The position numbers were made by a program, and so were the translations under genes. Source: Rothia nasisuis (GTDB lineage Bacteria > Actinomycetota > Actinomycetes > Actinomycetales > Micrococcaceae). Taken from it: DNA of 64,000 nucleotides. The stretch spans positions 186,001 through 250,000 of the forward strand of contig NZ_CAKMSB010000002.1 in the NCBI RefSeq assembly GCF_928381405.1, in the 5' to 3' direction. Shown here piece by piece: positions 1-7,293 of the stretch. Each line of letters starts with the position of its first letter. Positions within the stretch are counted from its first letter, which is position 1. The notes under the pieces were generated by a model, which was given only the letters and a program-made list of their open reading frames with translations, ran no database searches and was not told the origin of the DNA.

Positions 1-774
1 TTGACCGGTATTGACTGGGCCCTGCAACAAGGCTGCCAGGTGATTTCTATGTCGTTAGGTGCAGATGTGCGCGAGGTTCACCCACCCTATGTAGCAGCCG
101 GACGCCGGGCGCTGGAGCAGGGGTCCTTGATTGTCGCGGCAGCTGGAAACAACGCTTCTCGGAGCCAGGGCAACCCTGGATTTGTTGGGGCGCCTGCTAA
201 CAGCCCTTACATCATGGCCGTAGGTGCCGTGGATCAGAGCCTTCAAGTTGCCGATTTTTCTGCTCGTGCCGTCCCCGAGGACGGGGGCCAGGTAGATATC
301 GTAGCGCCTGGCGTCGATGTCTACTCCTCCTGGATCGCCCCGGAGGTCTATAACACCATCGGCGGTACGTCCATGGCGACACCTCACGTCTCGGGGGTTG
401 CTGCTCTGATCGCGGAGTCCACCGGTGCAACTGGCCAGGATTTATGGGATCAAATCATCACTAATGTGCAGCCGCTTAATCAGGACGTAGCCGATGTGGG
501 TGCTGGGCTTAGCATCGCGCCCTCGAGCACGTCGGCTGGAAGGCAGCCACAAGACCGAGAGTGGGTTATTACTGTAGACGATGCCCACACACAGGACTTG
601 GAGCTGGTGGCTGACACGTTGCGCTCTCGCGGAGTGCAGGTGACCCGCACACTACCAGCACTTGGCATCATCCACGCTCACAGCTCAAACATCACTAAGG
701 AAGAGCTAACCGGGATTGTTGGGGTGGCATCGGCTGACACCAACCATCGGCACCAGCTTCGTGAGACGAACTAG
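1..774 (+). CDS. Subtilisin-like serine peptidase (S8), C-terminal part
   Basis: The 3' part of a secreted or cell-surface S8 peptidase gene; the reading frame is open at the window edge, so the Asp and His of the triad and any signal peptide lie upstream. Visible are the oxyanion-hole region AAGNN (about residues 47-51 of this fragment) and the catalytic serine motif GGTSMATPHVSG (Ser about 124). After the catalytic core comes a further segment of about 70 residues (roughly 185-257) that reads like an I9 inhibitor/propeptide fold, with strands ending in GIIHAHS and GIVGVASAD. I9 domains normally sit at the N-terminus, so this placement is odd. The family call is firm; the substrate is unknown. 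Confidence 0.85.
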   Translation: MTGIDWALQQGCQVISMSLGADVREVHPPYVAAGRRALEQGSLIVAAAGNNASRSQGNPGFVGAPANSPYIMAVGAVDQSLQVADFSARAVPEDGGQVDIVAPGVDVYSSWIAPEVYNTIGGTSMATPHVSGVAALIAESTGATGQDLWDQIITNVQPLNQDVADVGAGLSIAPSSTSAGRQPQDREWVITVDDAHTQDLELVADTLRSRGVQVTRTLPALGIIHAHSSNITKEELTGIVGVASADTNHRHQLRETN

Positions 775-798
775 GTTCTCTTCACTGTGAAGTATACC

Positions 799-832
799 GA
801 GACCCGCCCCGACAACTGCCGGGGCGGGTCTC
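799..832. terminator. Hairpin terminator between convergent genes
   Basis: A perfect 12-bp stem (gagacccgcccc / ggggcgggtctc) with a 10-nt loop lies between the rightward peptidase gene and the leftward membrane-protein gene. Position and strength suit a shared bidirectional terminator, although the U-tract is short. Confidence 0.7.
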
Positions 833-869
833 ATCTTTGCCCTCATATCAATCGAGGAGCAAACTCTTG

Positions 870-1559
870 TTAGTTAATGAGTCTAAGCTGTACAACAGCG
901 TCAGCTGCCATATAAAAACCAACGAGGGCTAAGACCCACAAAATTGTCACCTTTGCTTCATACTCCAAGCGGGGAATGATTCTTATAACCCGGCCGAGCA
1001 TTCTCCCTCCCCAGATATTGGCCAGTAACCCCACCAGCAAAGCTGGCGAAATCATGATTAGGCAGTAGGCTGCTAAAATCAGCAACTGAATTGGGAAGCT
1101 CAGACCCAGAGATTCGATAATGCCTACTGCTGCCAAGTAGGGCAGCATGGTTGCGATTTCAATGACGGCAGCGCCTATAGCTAATCCAATCATGGCAGCA
1201 AGCGACGCTGTACCCGTGTGCTTAGTTTCAGAGCGTTTGGCGATAATTTCATCAACGCTTTGTTTCTTCGGGTTGGGTGAGAGAGCTCCAAAGGCTAGCA
1301 ACGCGAGCCCAAGTACCAGGCTGGACCATCTAAACCATGTGGTAGCAGCGACTGAATCAATGACGTCGAAGAGCCAGTGCATTCCGAAGAAAAGTGCCAC
1401 GCCGATTCCAAAATAGGCAAGCGCAATAGTTGCTAGATAGACTCTATAGTGAGCGGGGCGCATACGCCCCCAGGAGATAAGTAACACTAGCGGAATAACA
1501 AGCGTTCCGGCGCTGAGGCTATCCGCAAATGCAAGGCCCACGAGTGGGAGGAGTTCCAT
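870..1559 (-). CDS. GAP/Sap-type polytopic membrane protein
   Basis: A 229-residue integral membrane protein with about six hydrophobic segments (near 5-25, 37-60, 75-95, 118-137, 140-165 and 195-215). The pattern, with an N-terminal segment rich in small residues and a charged middle loop (about residues 97-117), resembles the actinobacterial GAP/SfLAP group named after proteins that help export glyco- or sulfolipids. That assignment is from memory of the family and is moderate. It is transcribed away from the adjacent TetR gene. Two palindromes in the shared 60-bp promoter region suggest that the regulator represses this gene, so a lipid- or drug-related export role is plausible but unproven. 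Confidence 0.6.
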   Translation of the reverse strand: MELLPLVGLAFADSLSAGTLVIPLVLLISWGRMRPAHYRVYLATIALAYFGIGVALFFGMHWLFDVIDSVAATTWFRWSSLVLGLALLAFGALSPNPKKQSVDEIIAKRSETKHTGTASLAAMIGLAIGAAVIEIATMLPYLAAVGIIESLGLSFPIQLLILAAYCLIMISPALLVGLLANIWGGRMLGRVIRIIPRLEYEAKVTILWVLALVGFYMAADAVVQLRLIN

Positions 1560-1572
1560 GTCACCAATCCTC

Positions 1573-1592
1573 TCTCATACATTTGTATGAGA
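1573..1592. promoter_or_regulatory. Palindromic TetR operator, site 1
   Basis: TCTCATACA-TT-TGTATGAGA is a perfect 9-bp inverted repeat around two bases, in the gap between the divergent membrane-protein and TetR genes. Size and place are typical of a TetR-family operator. Confidence 0.7.
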
Positions 1593-1600
1593 ACCTATCG

Positions 1601-1620
1601 TATCATACGACCGTATGAGA
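1601..1620. promoter_or_regulatory. Palindromic TetR operator, site 2
   Basis: TATCATACG-AC-CGTATGAGA repeats the site 1 pattern with one arm mismatch. Its centre is 28 bp from that of site 1, and it ends just before the TetR start region. The two sites share the half-site TCTCATACR, which argues for one protein binding both. Confidence 0.7.
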
Positions 1621-1633
1621 TAATTGGAGTTAT

Positions 1634-1705
1634 ATGAACGAAGACAACATCAAACCCATCTATTCAAAATCCAACCACACGAAATACCCAACTCAACCAG
1701 CATGA
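1634..1705 (+). CDS. Possible 23-codon leader peptide overlapping tetR
   Basis: An ATG at 1634 follows a good ribosome-binding site (GGAG at 1626-1629). It opens a 23-codon frame whose TGA at 1703 overlaps the ATG of the TetR gene at 1702 as ATGA. The TetR ATG has no ribosome-binding site of its own, so translation may be coupled through this short frame. The alternative is that TetR starts at the in-frame TTG at 1624. Only the reading-frame geometry supports the peptide; no homologue is known to me. Confidence 0.3.
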   Translation: MNEDNIKPIYSKSNHTKYPTQPA

Positions 1706-2331
1706 CTGCCTCTTCTAGCCTCAGGGAATTTTCCCCCCAGGAGAAATCCATCGCTGATTCAGCGATCTCCCTTATCGTAAGCCAGGGATTTGACAATGTT
1801 AGTGTCCGCAAAGTTGCCACAGCCTCTGGTGTCGCACCTGGCACCGTCCAATATTTCATGGGCACCAAGGAACAGCTTCTCATCAAGGCACTACAACGTT
1901 CGGCGCAGCGCCAGGTAGAACGCATTGAACTCATGGAACTCCCGCAAAACCTTACTCCCCGCGAAAGACTCACACTCATTCTTCGTGAGTTACTACCTAT
2001 TGGTGAAGTTCAACGTGAAGACGCAGCCCTATGGATTGTCATGAGCGCAGCTGCGTCTACCAGAAAAGCTCTTGCAGCAACATATCTTGAGCTTCTGAAA
2101 GGCTTTCAAGCCGAAGTGACAACTAGCGTCCAAAACCATCTCCAAGCACCAAGCACACCTGCCTCATCTGATACAACAGTAGAAATTACTTTAGTTGAAC
2201 AAACTGCACGCCTTATCACCGCTTTAGTCAATGGACTAACCGTTGACTACATCAATATTCCTCTGAGCAAGGATTCCGCAGAGGCTCTTTCTTCAGATTT
2301 ATCTGAAGGTCTAAAACGAATCCTTGCCTAG
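1702..2331 (+). CDS. TetR/AcrR-family transcriptional regulator
   Basis: A 209-residue repressor from the ATG at 1702. The N-terminal helix-turn-helix is clear (VSVRKVATASGVAPGTVQYF, followed by the KEQLL helix typical of TetR proteins), then an all-helical ligand-binding and dimer domain. A longer form from a TTG at 1624 adds 26 residues that do not look like the family. I prefer 1702 because normal TetR proteins start shortly before the HTH helices. The gene is divergent from the membrane-protein gene, and both operators lie between them, so autoregulation plus control of the neighbour is expected. The ligand cannot be predicted. Confidence 0.88.
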   Translation: MTASSSLREFSPQEKSIADSAISLIVSQGFDNVSVRKVATASGVAPGTVQYFMGTKEQLLIKALQRSAQRQVERIELMELPQNLTPRERLTLILRELLPIGEVQREDAALWIVMSAAASTRKALAATYLELLKGFQAEVTTSVQNHLQAPSTPASSDTTVEITLVEQTARLITALVNGLTVDYINIPLSKDSAEALSSDLSEGLKRILA

Positions 2332-2469
2332 CTCATTAATTGCAACCTTGAGGCTTTCCATAAAGTCTTTCTCGGAGCACCACAGGCTCGCGCTCGTTGC
2401 GGCGAGCCCGGGGTACCTCTACCCTTATAAATAACCCTCAATGAACAATAACCTACGTCAAGGAGAAGT

Positions 2470-3003
2470 ATGAATCTACCCATTCGTACCCAGCGCCTGA
2501 CGTTGCGAGCTCACTCGCCAGAGGATGTTTCGGCACTCCAGGCTATCTATTGCCAACCCGAAGTAGCTCGTTTCCTGCTGGATGAGCCATGGACTCAAGA
2601 ACTTGCTGAAGCGAAAGTAAAAGAGCGTCTCCCAAGGACCGATTTAGTTGGGCCAGCAGAGGCTCTCGCTCTCATAGTGGAGGCCAATGGCACGGTCATC
2701 GGTGACGTGGCCCTTTGGCTTACTGATACTGAATATCGTGTTGCTGAAATCGGTTGGGTTCTCGATCCAGTTTTTGGCGGCAAGGGTTTCGCTACCGAAG
2801 CGGTGCAGGCAGTGTTGAATCTTGCCTTCCATCATTATGACTGCCATCGGGTTATTGCGCAGATGGACGCCCGCAACGAGGCTTCGTCGAAGCTGGCTGG
2901 ACGCTTGGGCATGGTGAAAGAGGCCCATCATCGCCAAGATTGGTTCTCAAAAGGTGAATGGACCGACACCCTTATTTATGCAATGCTCTCAACTGACAAA
3001 TAG
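2470..3003 (+). CDS. GNAT N-acetyltransferase, RimJ/RimL type
   Basis: A 177-residue acetyltransferase of the RimJ/RimL-like group (Acetyltransf_3). It opens with IRTQRLTLRAHSPEDV, a typical first strand and helix, and carries the acetyl-CoA loop GGKGFATEAVQ (about residues 97-107), followed by a long helix and the HRVIAQMDARNEASSKLAGRLG stretch whose Asn helps position the substrate. The start at 2470 has a strong ribosome-binding site (aaggag, then 4 nt). It stands alone; the DNA after it is decayed. Substrates of such proteins range from ribosomal-protein N-termini to small amines and drugs, so no precise function is given. Confidence 0.85.
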   Translation: MNLPIRTQRLTLRAHSPEDVSALQAIYCQPEVARFLLDEPWTQELAEAKVKERLPRTDLVGPAEALALIVEANGTVIGDVALWLTDTEYRVAEIGWVLDPVFGGKGFATEAVQAVLNLAFHHYDCHRVIAQMDARNEASSKLAGRLGMVKEAHHRQDWFSKGEWTDTLIYAMLSTDK

Positions 3004-3202
3004 CAGGTAGATTTCTGCTCCTTATGTTCACCAGTCGCTCATGTGAATACCAGACCCGGGTCTGTTCCCCTGCGGGGCCCGCCTCGGCGTAGCATCACCC
3101 GCATCGACACCGTCGCCTAAACCACTCCTCACCCGCTCGCTCGTCACACAGGTGAGCCAGCAACTTCTCAACCTCAATCTGCAAGATACGTGGCCTCTCG
3201 AT
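3004..3202. other. Decayed intergenic DNA with a short palindrome
   Basis: No intact gene. A 14-bp palindrome (cagacccgggtctg, 3051-3064) lies just after the GNAT stop codon. A leftward stretch near 3098-3190 keeps a codon-like pattern without recognisable similarity, suggesting a gene fragment, as expected beside the IS remnant. Confidence 0.4.
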
Positions 3203-3312
3203 TAGGTATTGATGGCCGCGGCCAATCGGCTACCCCACTCTGCGGCGTGGGCGACAGCTTCTACGGGTTCGTGGATGGTGAACGGGGCGTGCAATGAGAC
3301 GAGGGCGAAGGT
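3203..3312 (-). pseudogene. 3' fragment of a WYL-domain regulator gene
   Basis: Read leftward, this segment encodes about 35 residues ending at a TAA (tta on the + strand, 3203-3205). They contain ALVSLHAPFTIHEPVEAV and WGSRLAAA. These align with the C-terminus of the intact WYL regulator nearby (CLAAIGAPFTVHGPPEAI, WGERLTAA). The similarity stops at 3312, exactly where the terminal repeat of the IS remnant begins, so the gene seems to have been cut by the insertion. It is a diverged homologue, not a recent duplicate. Confidence 0.7.
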
Positions 3313-3361
3313 TGATATGTACTGGGTTCAGGTCATACCAACCACCCACAAACAAACTATG

Positions 3362-3506
3362 AGGCTTATTCATAAGGGTAGGTGAAGCAGGCTCACAGCG
3401 AAGCTGCTGGCTCGGCGGCTGGCGTGAATCGCCTCGTGAGCGAAGCGAACCAGGCGAGAGGGTCGGCAGCGAGCGTGAGCCTGCGGAACCCCTTATGAAT
3501 AAGCTT
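3362..3506. repeat. 145-bp nested palindrome
   Basis: Outer arms aggcttattcataaggg (3362-3378) and cccttatgaataagctt (3490-3506) pair over 17 bp with one mismatch. Inner arms caggctcac (3388-3396) and gtgagcctg (3475-3483) pair perfectly, and a third pair tcgcct/aggcga lies at 3429-3434 and 3452-3457. The result is a long nested hairpin with no coding content. It resembles a miniature element or a decayed attenuator; its origin is unknown. Confidence 0.65.
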
Positions 3507-3532
3507 CTATAAACCCAAACACCAATCAAAGC

Positions 3533-3983
3533 ACCAGAAAACACCTCATCCGGAGTCCTAAACCCAAGCCCCTAATGCAACCGACCAGTATTCCACCAAA
3601 CCACCCAACCAGCCGTCTGCGCCTCCAACTGCACCACTGATCCAAAGAACCCGACCCCGCACCATCTCAGCCTTATAAGCCCCATTGACCAACTCAGCCA
3701 AAGCAATTATCGTAAGAATCCCCCCTAGAACCCACCGATAACTGCACACCAAGTTCTTTCACATCAGCAGTGTAATCAGCAGAAACATACTGCCAACCAC
3801 AATCCGAATGATGCACAATCTGCGCTGGGTCACTTCCAGCCCGCCTGGCTTCAAATAAAGCCTGCTTCAATGCCGTTAGAGGCACCCCCAGAGCACGCAT
3901 GGTCGATGAGACACCCCAACCGACAACCTTGGGTGAAAACACATCAGTAATGAAGGCCCTATAGCAGAACCCAGTACATATCA
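3533..3983 (-). pseudogene. IS3-family transposase OrfB remnant, frameshifted
   Basis: Leftward reading shows the rve integrase core from FCYRAFITDVFSPKVVGW through IVHHSDCGWQYVS, GVQLSVGS and GDSYDN. An extra base near 3705 shifts the frame; the other frame continues ALAELVNGAYKAEMVRGR. A second shift near 3650 is followed by QLEAQTAGWVVWWNTGRLH, then an in-frame TAG and GLGFRTPDEV. The N-terminal half and OrfA are missing. The Asp of SDRGSQY reads as SDCGWQY, also a sign of decay. The fragment is clearly non-functional. Confidence 0.85.
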
Positions 3984-4033
3984 ATTCCTTCCGTGGGGTG
4001 TGGGTGGAAGGTGTGACCGAAACCCAGTACATA

Positions 4034-5221
4034 TCAGTCTGGACGCTGCATGGCCGGTGACGGATAGACAGTGAACACTCGTTGCCCATCAAGCCACTCT
4101 GTGAGCCTCCGCGCTTCAGCGTGCAGCACTTGGTGAATCGCTGGGTCGACGTGCTCAAGCAGCCTCACCTGCACCACCCCATCGCCGTCCTGCACCCAGA
4201 CTCCCACCACGCGCCCATCGACCCACACAGTCGTTCCAGCATTACCCGCGCTGTCAAAAAGTTGCGGCCCATGCTTACCAAGGAAGAAGTCTCGCTCCTT
4301 CCACCCCATCACAGTGGGGTCGAGCAACGGCAGTAACGCCACCCAGGGCTCGGGGCTGGTGACCGGCTCGACATCGTCTTGCCGCAACCAACCAACCCTG
4401 CCGTCTTCCAGTGACACCGGCACCGCGTTGAGATCATCGAGAGCAGTCCGGACCGTCGTTTTGGTGTTACCAAGCCACCAGGCGATATCCTCAAGGGTGC
4501 CAGGGCCGTACGACCACAGCCATCGATGCACAAGTTCGGCGTACCCTTCTCGCGCCTCCAGCGCCTCGGGGACGTCATGGCCCCACCACGCTTTGGTCGT
4601 CGTCCAGGTCGGACGGCTCGTGTACCAGACGCCCGCATTACCTGCCCGAGCCACCACGCCGTCCAGGCTCAGTTGGGTCAACACCTTCGGAGCGATGGCC
4701 TGTTTGCCACCCCAGGCCTTGTCCGGAGCCTGCACTAGGAATCCACTTGCCTCCGGCACCTCTTCGCGCACCTGCGCTGAGGATCGTGCGACTCCGTCAG
4801 CGAGATGACCGAGCACCGCGCGCTCAGCGCTAGCAAGTCGGGCTGCGCCTTCCCCCTCGGGCACCGAGCCCCACCGTTGAAGGTCTTTGATGAATCGCTT
4901 GCGGTAGACCATCGCGATGCGTGCGGCGGCACTTCCCCACACGGCTGGAACCAAGTCTCGCGGGAAGACGAAGATCGTCTCGCGCATGGATTGTTGCCTA
5001 ACCAAGGAACGTGTCTCGTACAGCGCGCGTTCCACATCATCGACACTGACCTCGTCGATGCGTGCCCAGCACGACAGGTGCACGCTCGGCGGGTCGGTTG
5101 CGTGCAAGCAGACCACTGCACGAGTTGCCTCTTCTGGAGAAGCAACCCTGGCTGTACGAGCGAGTGCGTGTCTCACACCGATCCGTGCCCGACGTTCCAG
5201 GTCTGTGACCAGTCTCTTCAT
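4034..5221 (-). CDS. Winged-helix DNA-binding protein (HTH_42/AlkZ-like family)
   Basis: A 395-residue protein of the HTH_42 (PF06224) family related to AlkZ/YcaQ DNA glycosylases. I start it at the ATG at 5221 (MKRLVTDLERRAR), which follows AAAGGTGG; an upstream in-frame ATG would overlap the preceding regulator. The segment LHATDPPSVHLSCWARI (about residues 36-52) occupies the place of the catalytic Gln-x-Gln motif of AlkZ, but here reads HATD, so glycosylase activity is doubtful. Further in, SYGPGTLEDIAWWLG fits a winged-helix repeat. Its TGA stop falls within the end of the IS remnant, so the insertion supplied the stop and perhaps altered the last residues. Confidence 0.75.
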   Translation of the reverse strand: MKRLVTDLERRARIGVRHALARTARVASPEEATRAVVCLHATDPPSVHLSCWARIDEVSVDDVERALYETRSLVRQQSMRETIFVFPRDLVPAVWGSAAARIAMVYRKRFIKDLQRWGSVPEGEGAARLASAERAVLGHLADGVARSSAQVREEVPEASGFLVQAPDKAWGGKQAIAPKVLTQLSLDGVVARAGNAGVWYTSRPTWTTTKAWWGHDVPEALEAREGYAELVHRWLWSYGPGTLEDIAWWLGNTKTTVRTALDDLNAVPVSLEDGRVGWLRQDDVEPVTSPEPWVALLPLLDPTVMGWKERDFFLGKHGPQLFDSAGNAGTTVWVDGRVVGVWVQDGDGVVQVRLLEHVDPAIHQVLHAEARRLTEWLDGQRVFTVYPSPAMQRPD

Positions 5222-5240
5222 CAGATACCACCTTTCGTCG

Positions 5241-6203
5241 TCACTGAGGTAACCCTCTGGTCGCGGCAGTGAGTCGTTCGCCCCAGCCGCGCATATAGTC
5301 GATGGCTTCGGGTGGCCCGTGGACGGTGAAAGGGGCCCCGATGGCTGCAAGGCAGAACGCGGCCCAGTCGAGTGACTCTGCTGGGATGTAAACCTCTGAA
5401 GTGCCTTCATCGACGGGTTCGACACTGCCATAACGCGCCACCTCCTGCTTGACTCGTTCCGCGGGAGCGCTCACTGTCGCCCGCACCGGGTACCTCGCAG
5501 GCATTGATCTGATCTGACTGTGTACGAACTCGACGGGGTCGGTTTCGGGAAGCTGCCGCGGAGCGAACCGCTTGCCGCTTCGGACCGGGTCCTTGATCCG
5601 GTCGAGGCGGAAGGTGCGCCAGTCCGCGCGGTCAAGATCCCAGGCGATGAGGTAGAGACGCTGGTCGATACTGACGCTGCGGTGCGGCTGGACTGAACGC
5701 TGTGTGATACTGCCGTCCCTCATGCAGTAGCTGAACTTCAGCGACTCATGATCGCGACAGGCCAGGGCAACGGTGGTCAGCGATGCGACATCCGTGATGC
5801 CCTCTGGAGGATAGTCCAGTGGGGCGGTCGCCACTGCCCGCAGGCTGTCGATGCGCCGACGGATGCGCGCTGGAAGCACCTGGACGATCTTTGCCATCGC
5901 GCTCACTGCCGCGTCCCCTGATGTGGGGTGGCCGGAGGCGACCTCTTTGAGTCCCAGGACCACCGCCGCAGCCTCGTCCTCGCTGAGCACCAATGGCGGC
6001 AACGAAGCACCAGAACCGAGTTGATACCCGCCGCCGGTTCCCCTGGTCGTGATGATCGGGTAGCCGAGCTTCTGCAAGTCATTGACGTCGCGCCGTAGCG
6101 TGCGCTGGCTGACCCCAAGGCGACGCGCGAGTTCGTCGCCGGGCCAGTGGCGTCGGTTTTGGAGCAGCCCGAGGAGTTCCAGGGCCCGTGTTCTTGTCGA
6201 CAT
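5241..6203 (-). CDS. WYL-domain HTH transcriptional regulator
   Basis: A regulator of about 320 residues: N-terminal DeoR-type winged helix (MSTRTRALELLGLLQNRRH, then ELARRLGVSQRTLRRDVNDL), a central WYL domain (QRSVQPHRSVSIDQRLYLIAWD) and the C-terminal WCX extension ending in GWGERLTAATRG. WYL proteins sense ligands, often nucleic-acid or small-molecule signals, and control nearby genes. I start it at 6203 rather than the upstream ATG at 6233, because MSTRTRALE is the usual family opening. It is divergent from the ABC exporter genes, with an inverted repeat in the shared gap, and ends 19 bp before the HTH_42 gene, so those two are probably co-transcribed. Confidence 0.87.
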   Translation of the reverse strand: MSTRTRALELLGLLQNRRHWPGDELARRLGVSQRTLRRDVNDLQKLGYPIITTRGTGGGYQLGSGASLPPLVLSEDEAAAVVLGLKEVASGHPTSGDAAVSAMAKIVQVLPARIRRRIDSLRAVATAPLDYPPEGITDVASLTTVALACRDHESLKFSYCMRDGSITQRSVQPHRSVSIDQRLYLIAWDLDRADWRTFRLDRIKDPVRSGKRFAPRQLPETDPVEFVHSQIRSMPARYPVRATVSAPAERVKQEVARYGSVEPVDEGTSEVYIPAESLDWAAFCLAAIGAPFTVHGPPEAIDYMRGWGERLTAATRGLPQ

Positions 6204-6247
6204 GCTTTCTATCCTAAATCTTCTTGTGGTCATATAACGTCCACAAC

Positions 6248-6279
6248 CCTTGGTAGGTTGGGTTTGTCATCAACCAAGG
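6248..6279. promoter_or_regulatory. Possible operator of the WYL regulator
   Basis: Inverted repeat ccttggt (6248-6254) / accaagg (6273-6279), separated by 18 bp, in the gap between the divergent WYL regulator and ABC genes. The place suits an operator, but the arms are short. Confidence 0.35.
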
Positions 6280-6298
6280 AACGGAGTGCAGACAGCTC

Positions 6299-7279
6299 AT
6301 GATTACCACAAGCAGCCTCACGCGGAGCTTCCGCGCCCCCGACGGCGAGGAAGTCCAAGCTGTTCGGGGCATTGATCTCACCGTGGATCACGGAGAAACA
6401 GTCGCGGTCCTCGGCCCCAACGGCGCGGGCAAGAGCACGCTCATGCGGATGCTCTCCACGCTGCTGCCACCGACCAGCGGCACAGCCACCGTCGCAGGCT
6501 TCGACGTGACCTCTCAGAGTTCGCAGGTTCGCACACGCATCGGTTATGTCGGTCAGGGCAATGGCGCCGGGCACACCCAGCGCGCCATGGACGAGGTCGT
6601 CACACAAGGCCGCATCTATGGGTTCAGCAGGGCCGCTGCCCGCAAACGTGCCGCAGAACTGCTGTCCATCCTCGGACTAGAGCATCTGGCAAAACGCAAG
6701 ACCCAGGCGATGAGCGGCGGCCAGCGTCGCCGGCTGGATCTGGCAATCGGGCTGGTGAACAAGCCACCGCTGCTCTTCCTGGACGAGCCCACCACGGGCC
6801 TCGACCCGCAGAACCGGAGCAACCTGTGGGACCACATCATCGATACCCGGCAAGAAACCGGCATGACGGTGGTGTTCAGCACCCACTACCTGGAAGAGGC
6901 CGATGACGCTGCCGACCGCATCGTGGTCGTCGACCACGGACGTATCATCGCCGAGGGTACGCCGACACAGCTCAAACAGCGTCACGTCGGCGACCGGATG
7001 AGCCTGGACGTTCCAAACCCTACCCAGGCTGACCAGCTCCGGGCGCTCGTCGCACAGATCGACGGCGTCCGTGAGACCACCGCACAGGCGAACTCGGTTG
7101 TCGCCCAGGTCAGTGATGGCCGCGCTGCTCTGCCTACCGCCATCGCGGTCGCGCAGAGCCACGGAATTGAGGTAACGGCCGCCGACACCCGGCTGCCCAC
7201 CCTAGACGACGTGTTCCTCAAGCTCACCGGGCGGAGCCTGCGTGATGCGGGTGAGATCGCCGAAACCCCCACCGAATGA
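6299..7279 (+). CDS. ABC exporter ATPase, DrrA-type
   Basis: A 326-residue ATP-binding subunit of an ABC-2 type exporter. Walker A GPNGAGKST (about residues 39-47), signature MSGGQRRRLDLA and Walker B LLFLDEPTTGLD are intact, and the His switch lies in FSTHYLEEADD. The extra C-terminal domain of about 90 residues is typical of the DrrA group (daunorubicin and other drug or lipid exporters). Its stop overlaps an ATG (ATGA at 7276-7279), and the permease gene follows directly, so the two form one transporter. The exported compound is unknown; the divergent WYL regulator is the likely controller. Confidence 0.9.
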   Translation: MITTSSLTRSFRAPDGEEVQAVRGIDLTVDHGETVAVLGPNGAGKSTLMRMLSTLLPPTSGTATVAGFDVTSQSSQVRTRIGYVGQGNGAGHTQRAMDEVVTQGRIYGFSRAAARKRAAELLSILGLEHLAKRKTQAMSGGQRRRLDLAIGLVNKPPLLFLDEPTTGLDPQNRSNLWDHIIDTRQETGMTVVFSTHYLEEADDAADRIVVVDHGRIIAEGTPTQLKQRHVGDRMSLDVPNPTQADQLRALVAQIDGVRETTAQANSVVAQVSDGRAALPTAIAVAQSHGIEVTAADTRLPTLDDVFLKLTGRSLRDAGEIAETPTE

Positions 7280-7293
7280 CAGGAGAACACACC

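Larger units (their letters stand above)
3313..4036. mobile_element. Decayed IS3-family insertion sequence
   Basis: The ends are imperfect inverted repeats of about 40 bp: tgatatgtactgggtt at 3313-3328 on the + strand and the same word on the - strand at 4021-4036. The similarity continues inward (ggtca-accaaccaccca against ggtcacaccttccaccca). A third copy of the 16-bp core sits at 3968-3983. Between them lies the 3' half of an IS3-type transposase gene. At about 720 bp the element lacks roughly half of a normal IS3 element and cannot be active on its own. A 145-bp palindrome lies inside its left part. Confidence 0.7.

Noticed and set aside
2385-2408. ggctcgc/gcgagcc pair after tetR as a terminator
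   Set aside because: Seven pairs with a 10-nt loop and no U-tract; too weak to call.
5222-5431. N-terminal extension of the HTH_42 protein
   Set aside because: It overlaps the 3' end of the WYL gene and its sequence is unlike the family; the ATG at 5221 has a good ribosome-binding site.
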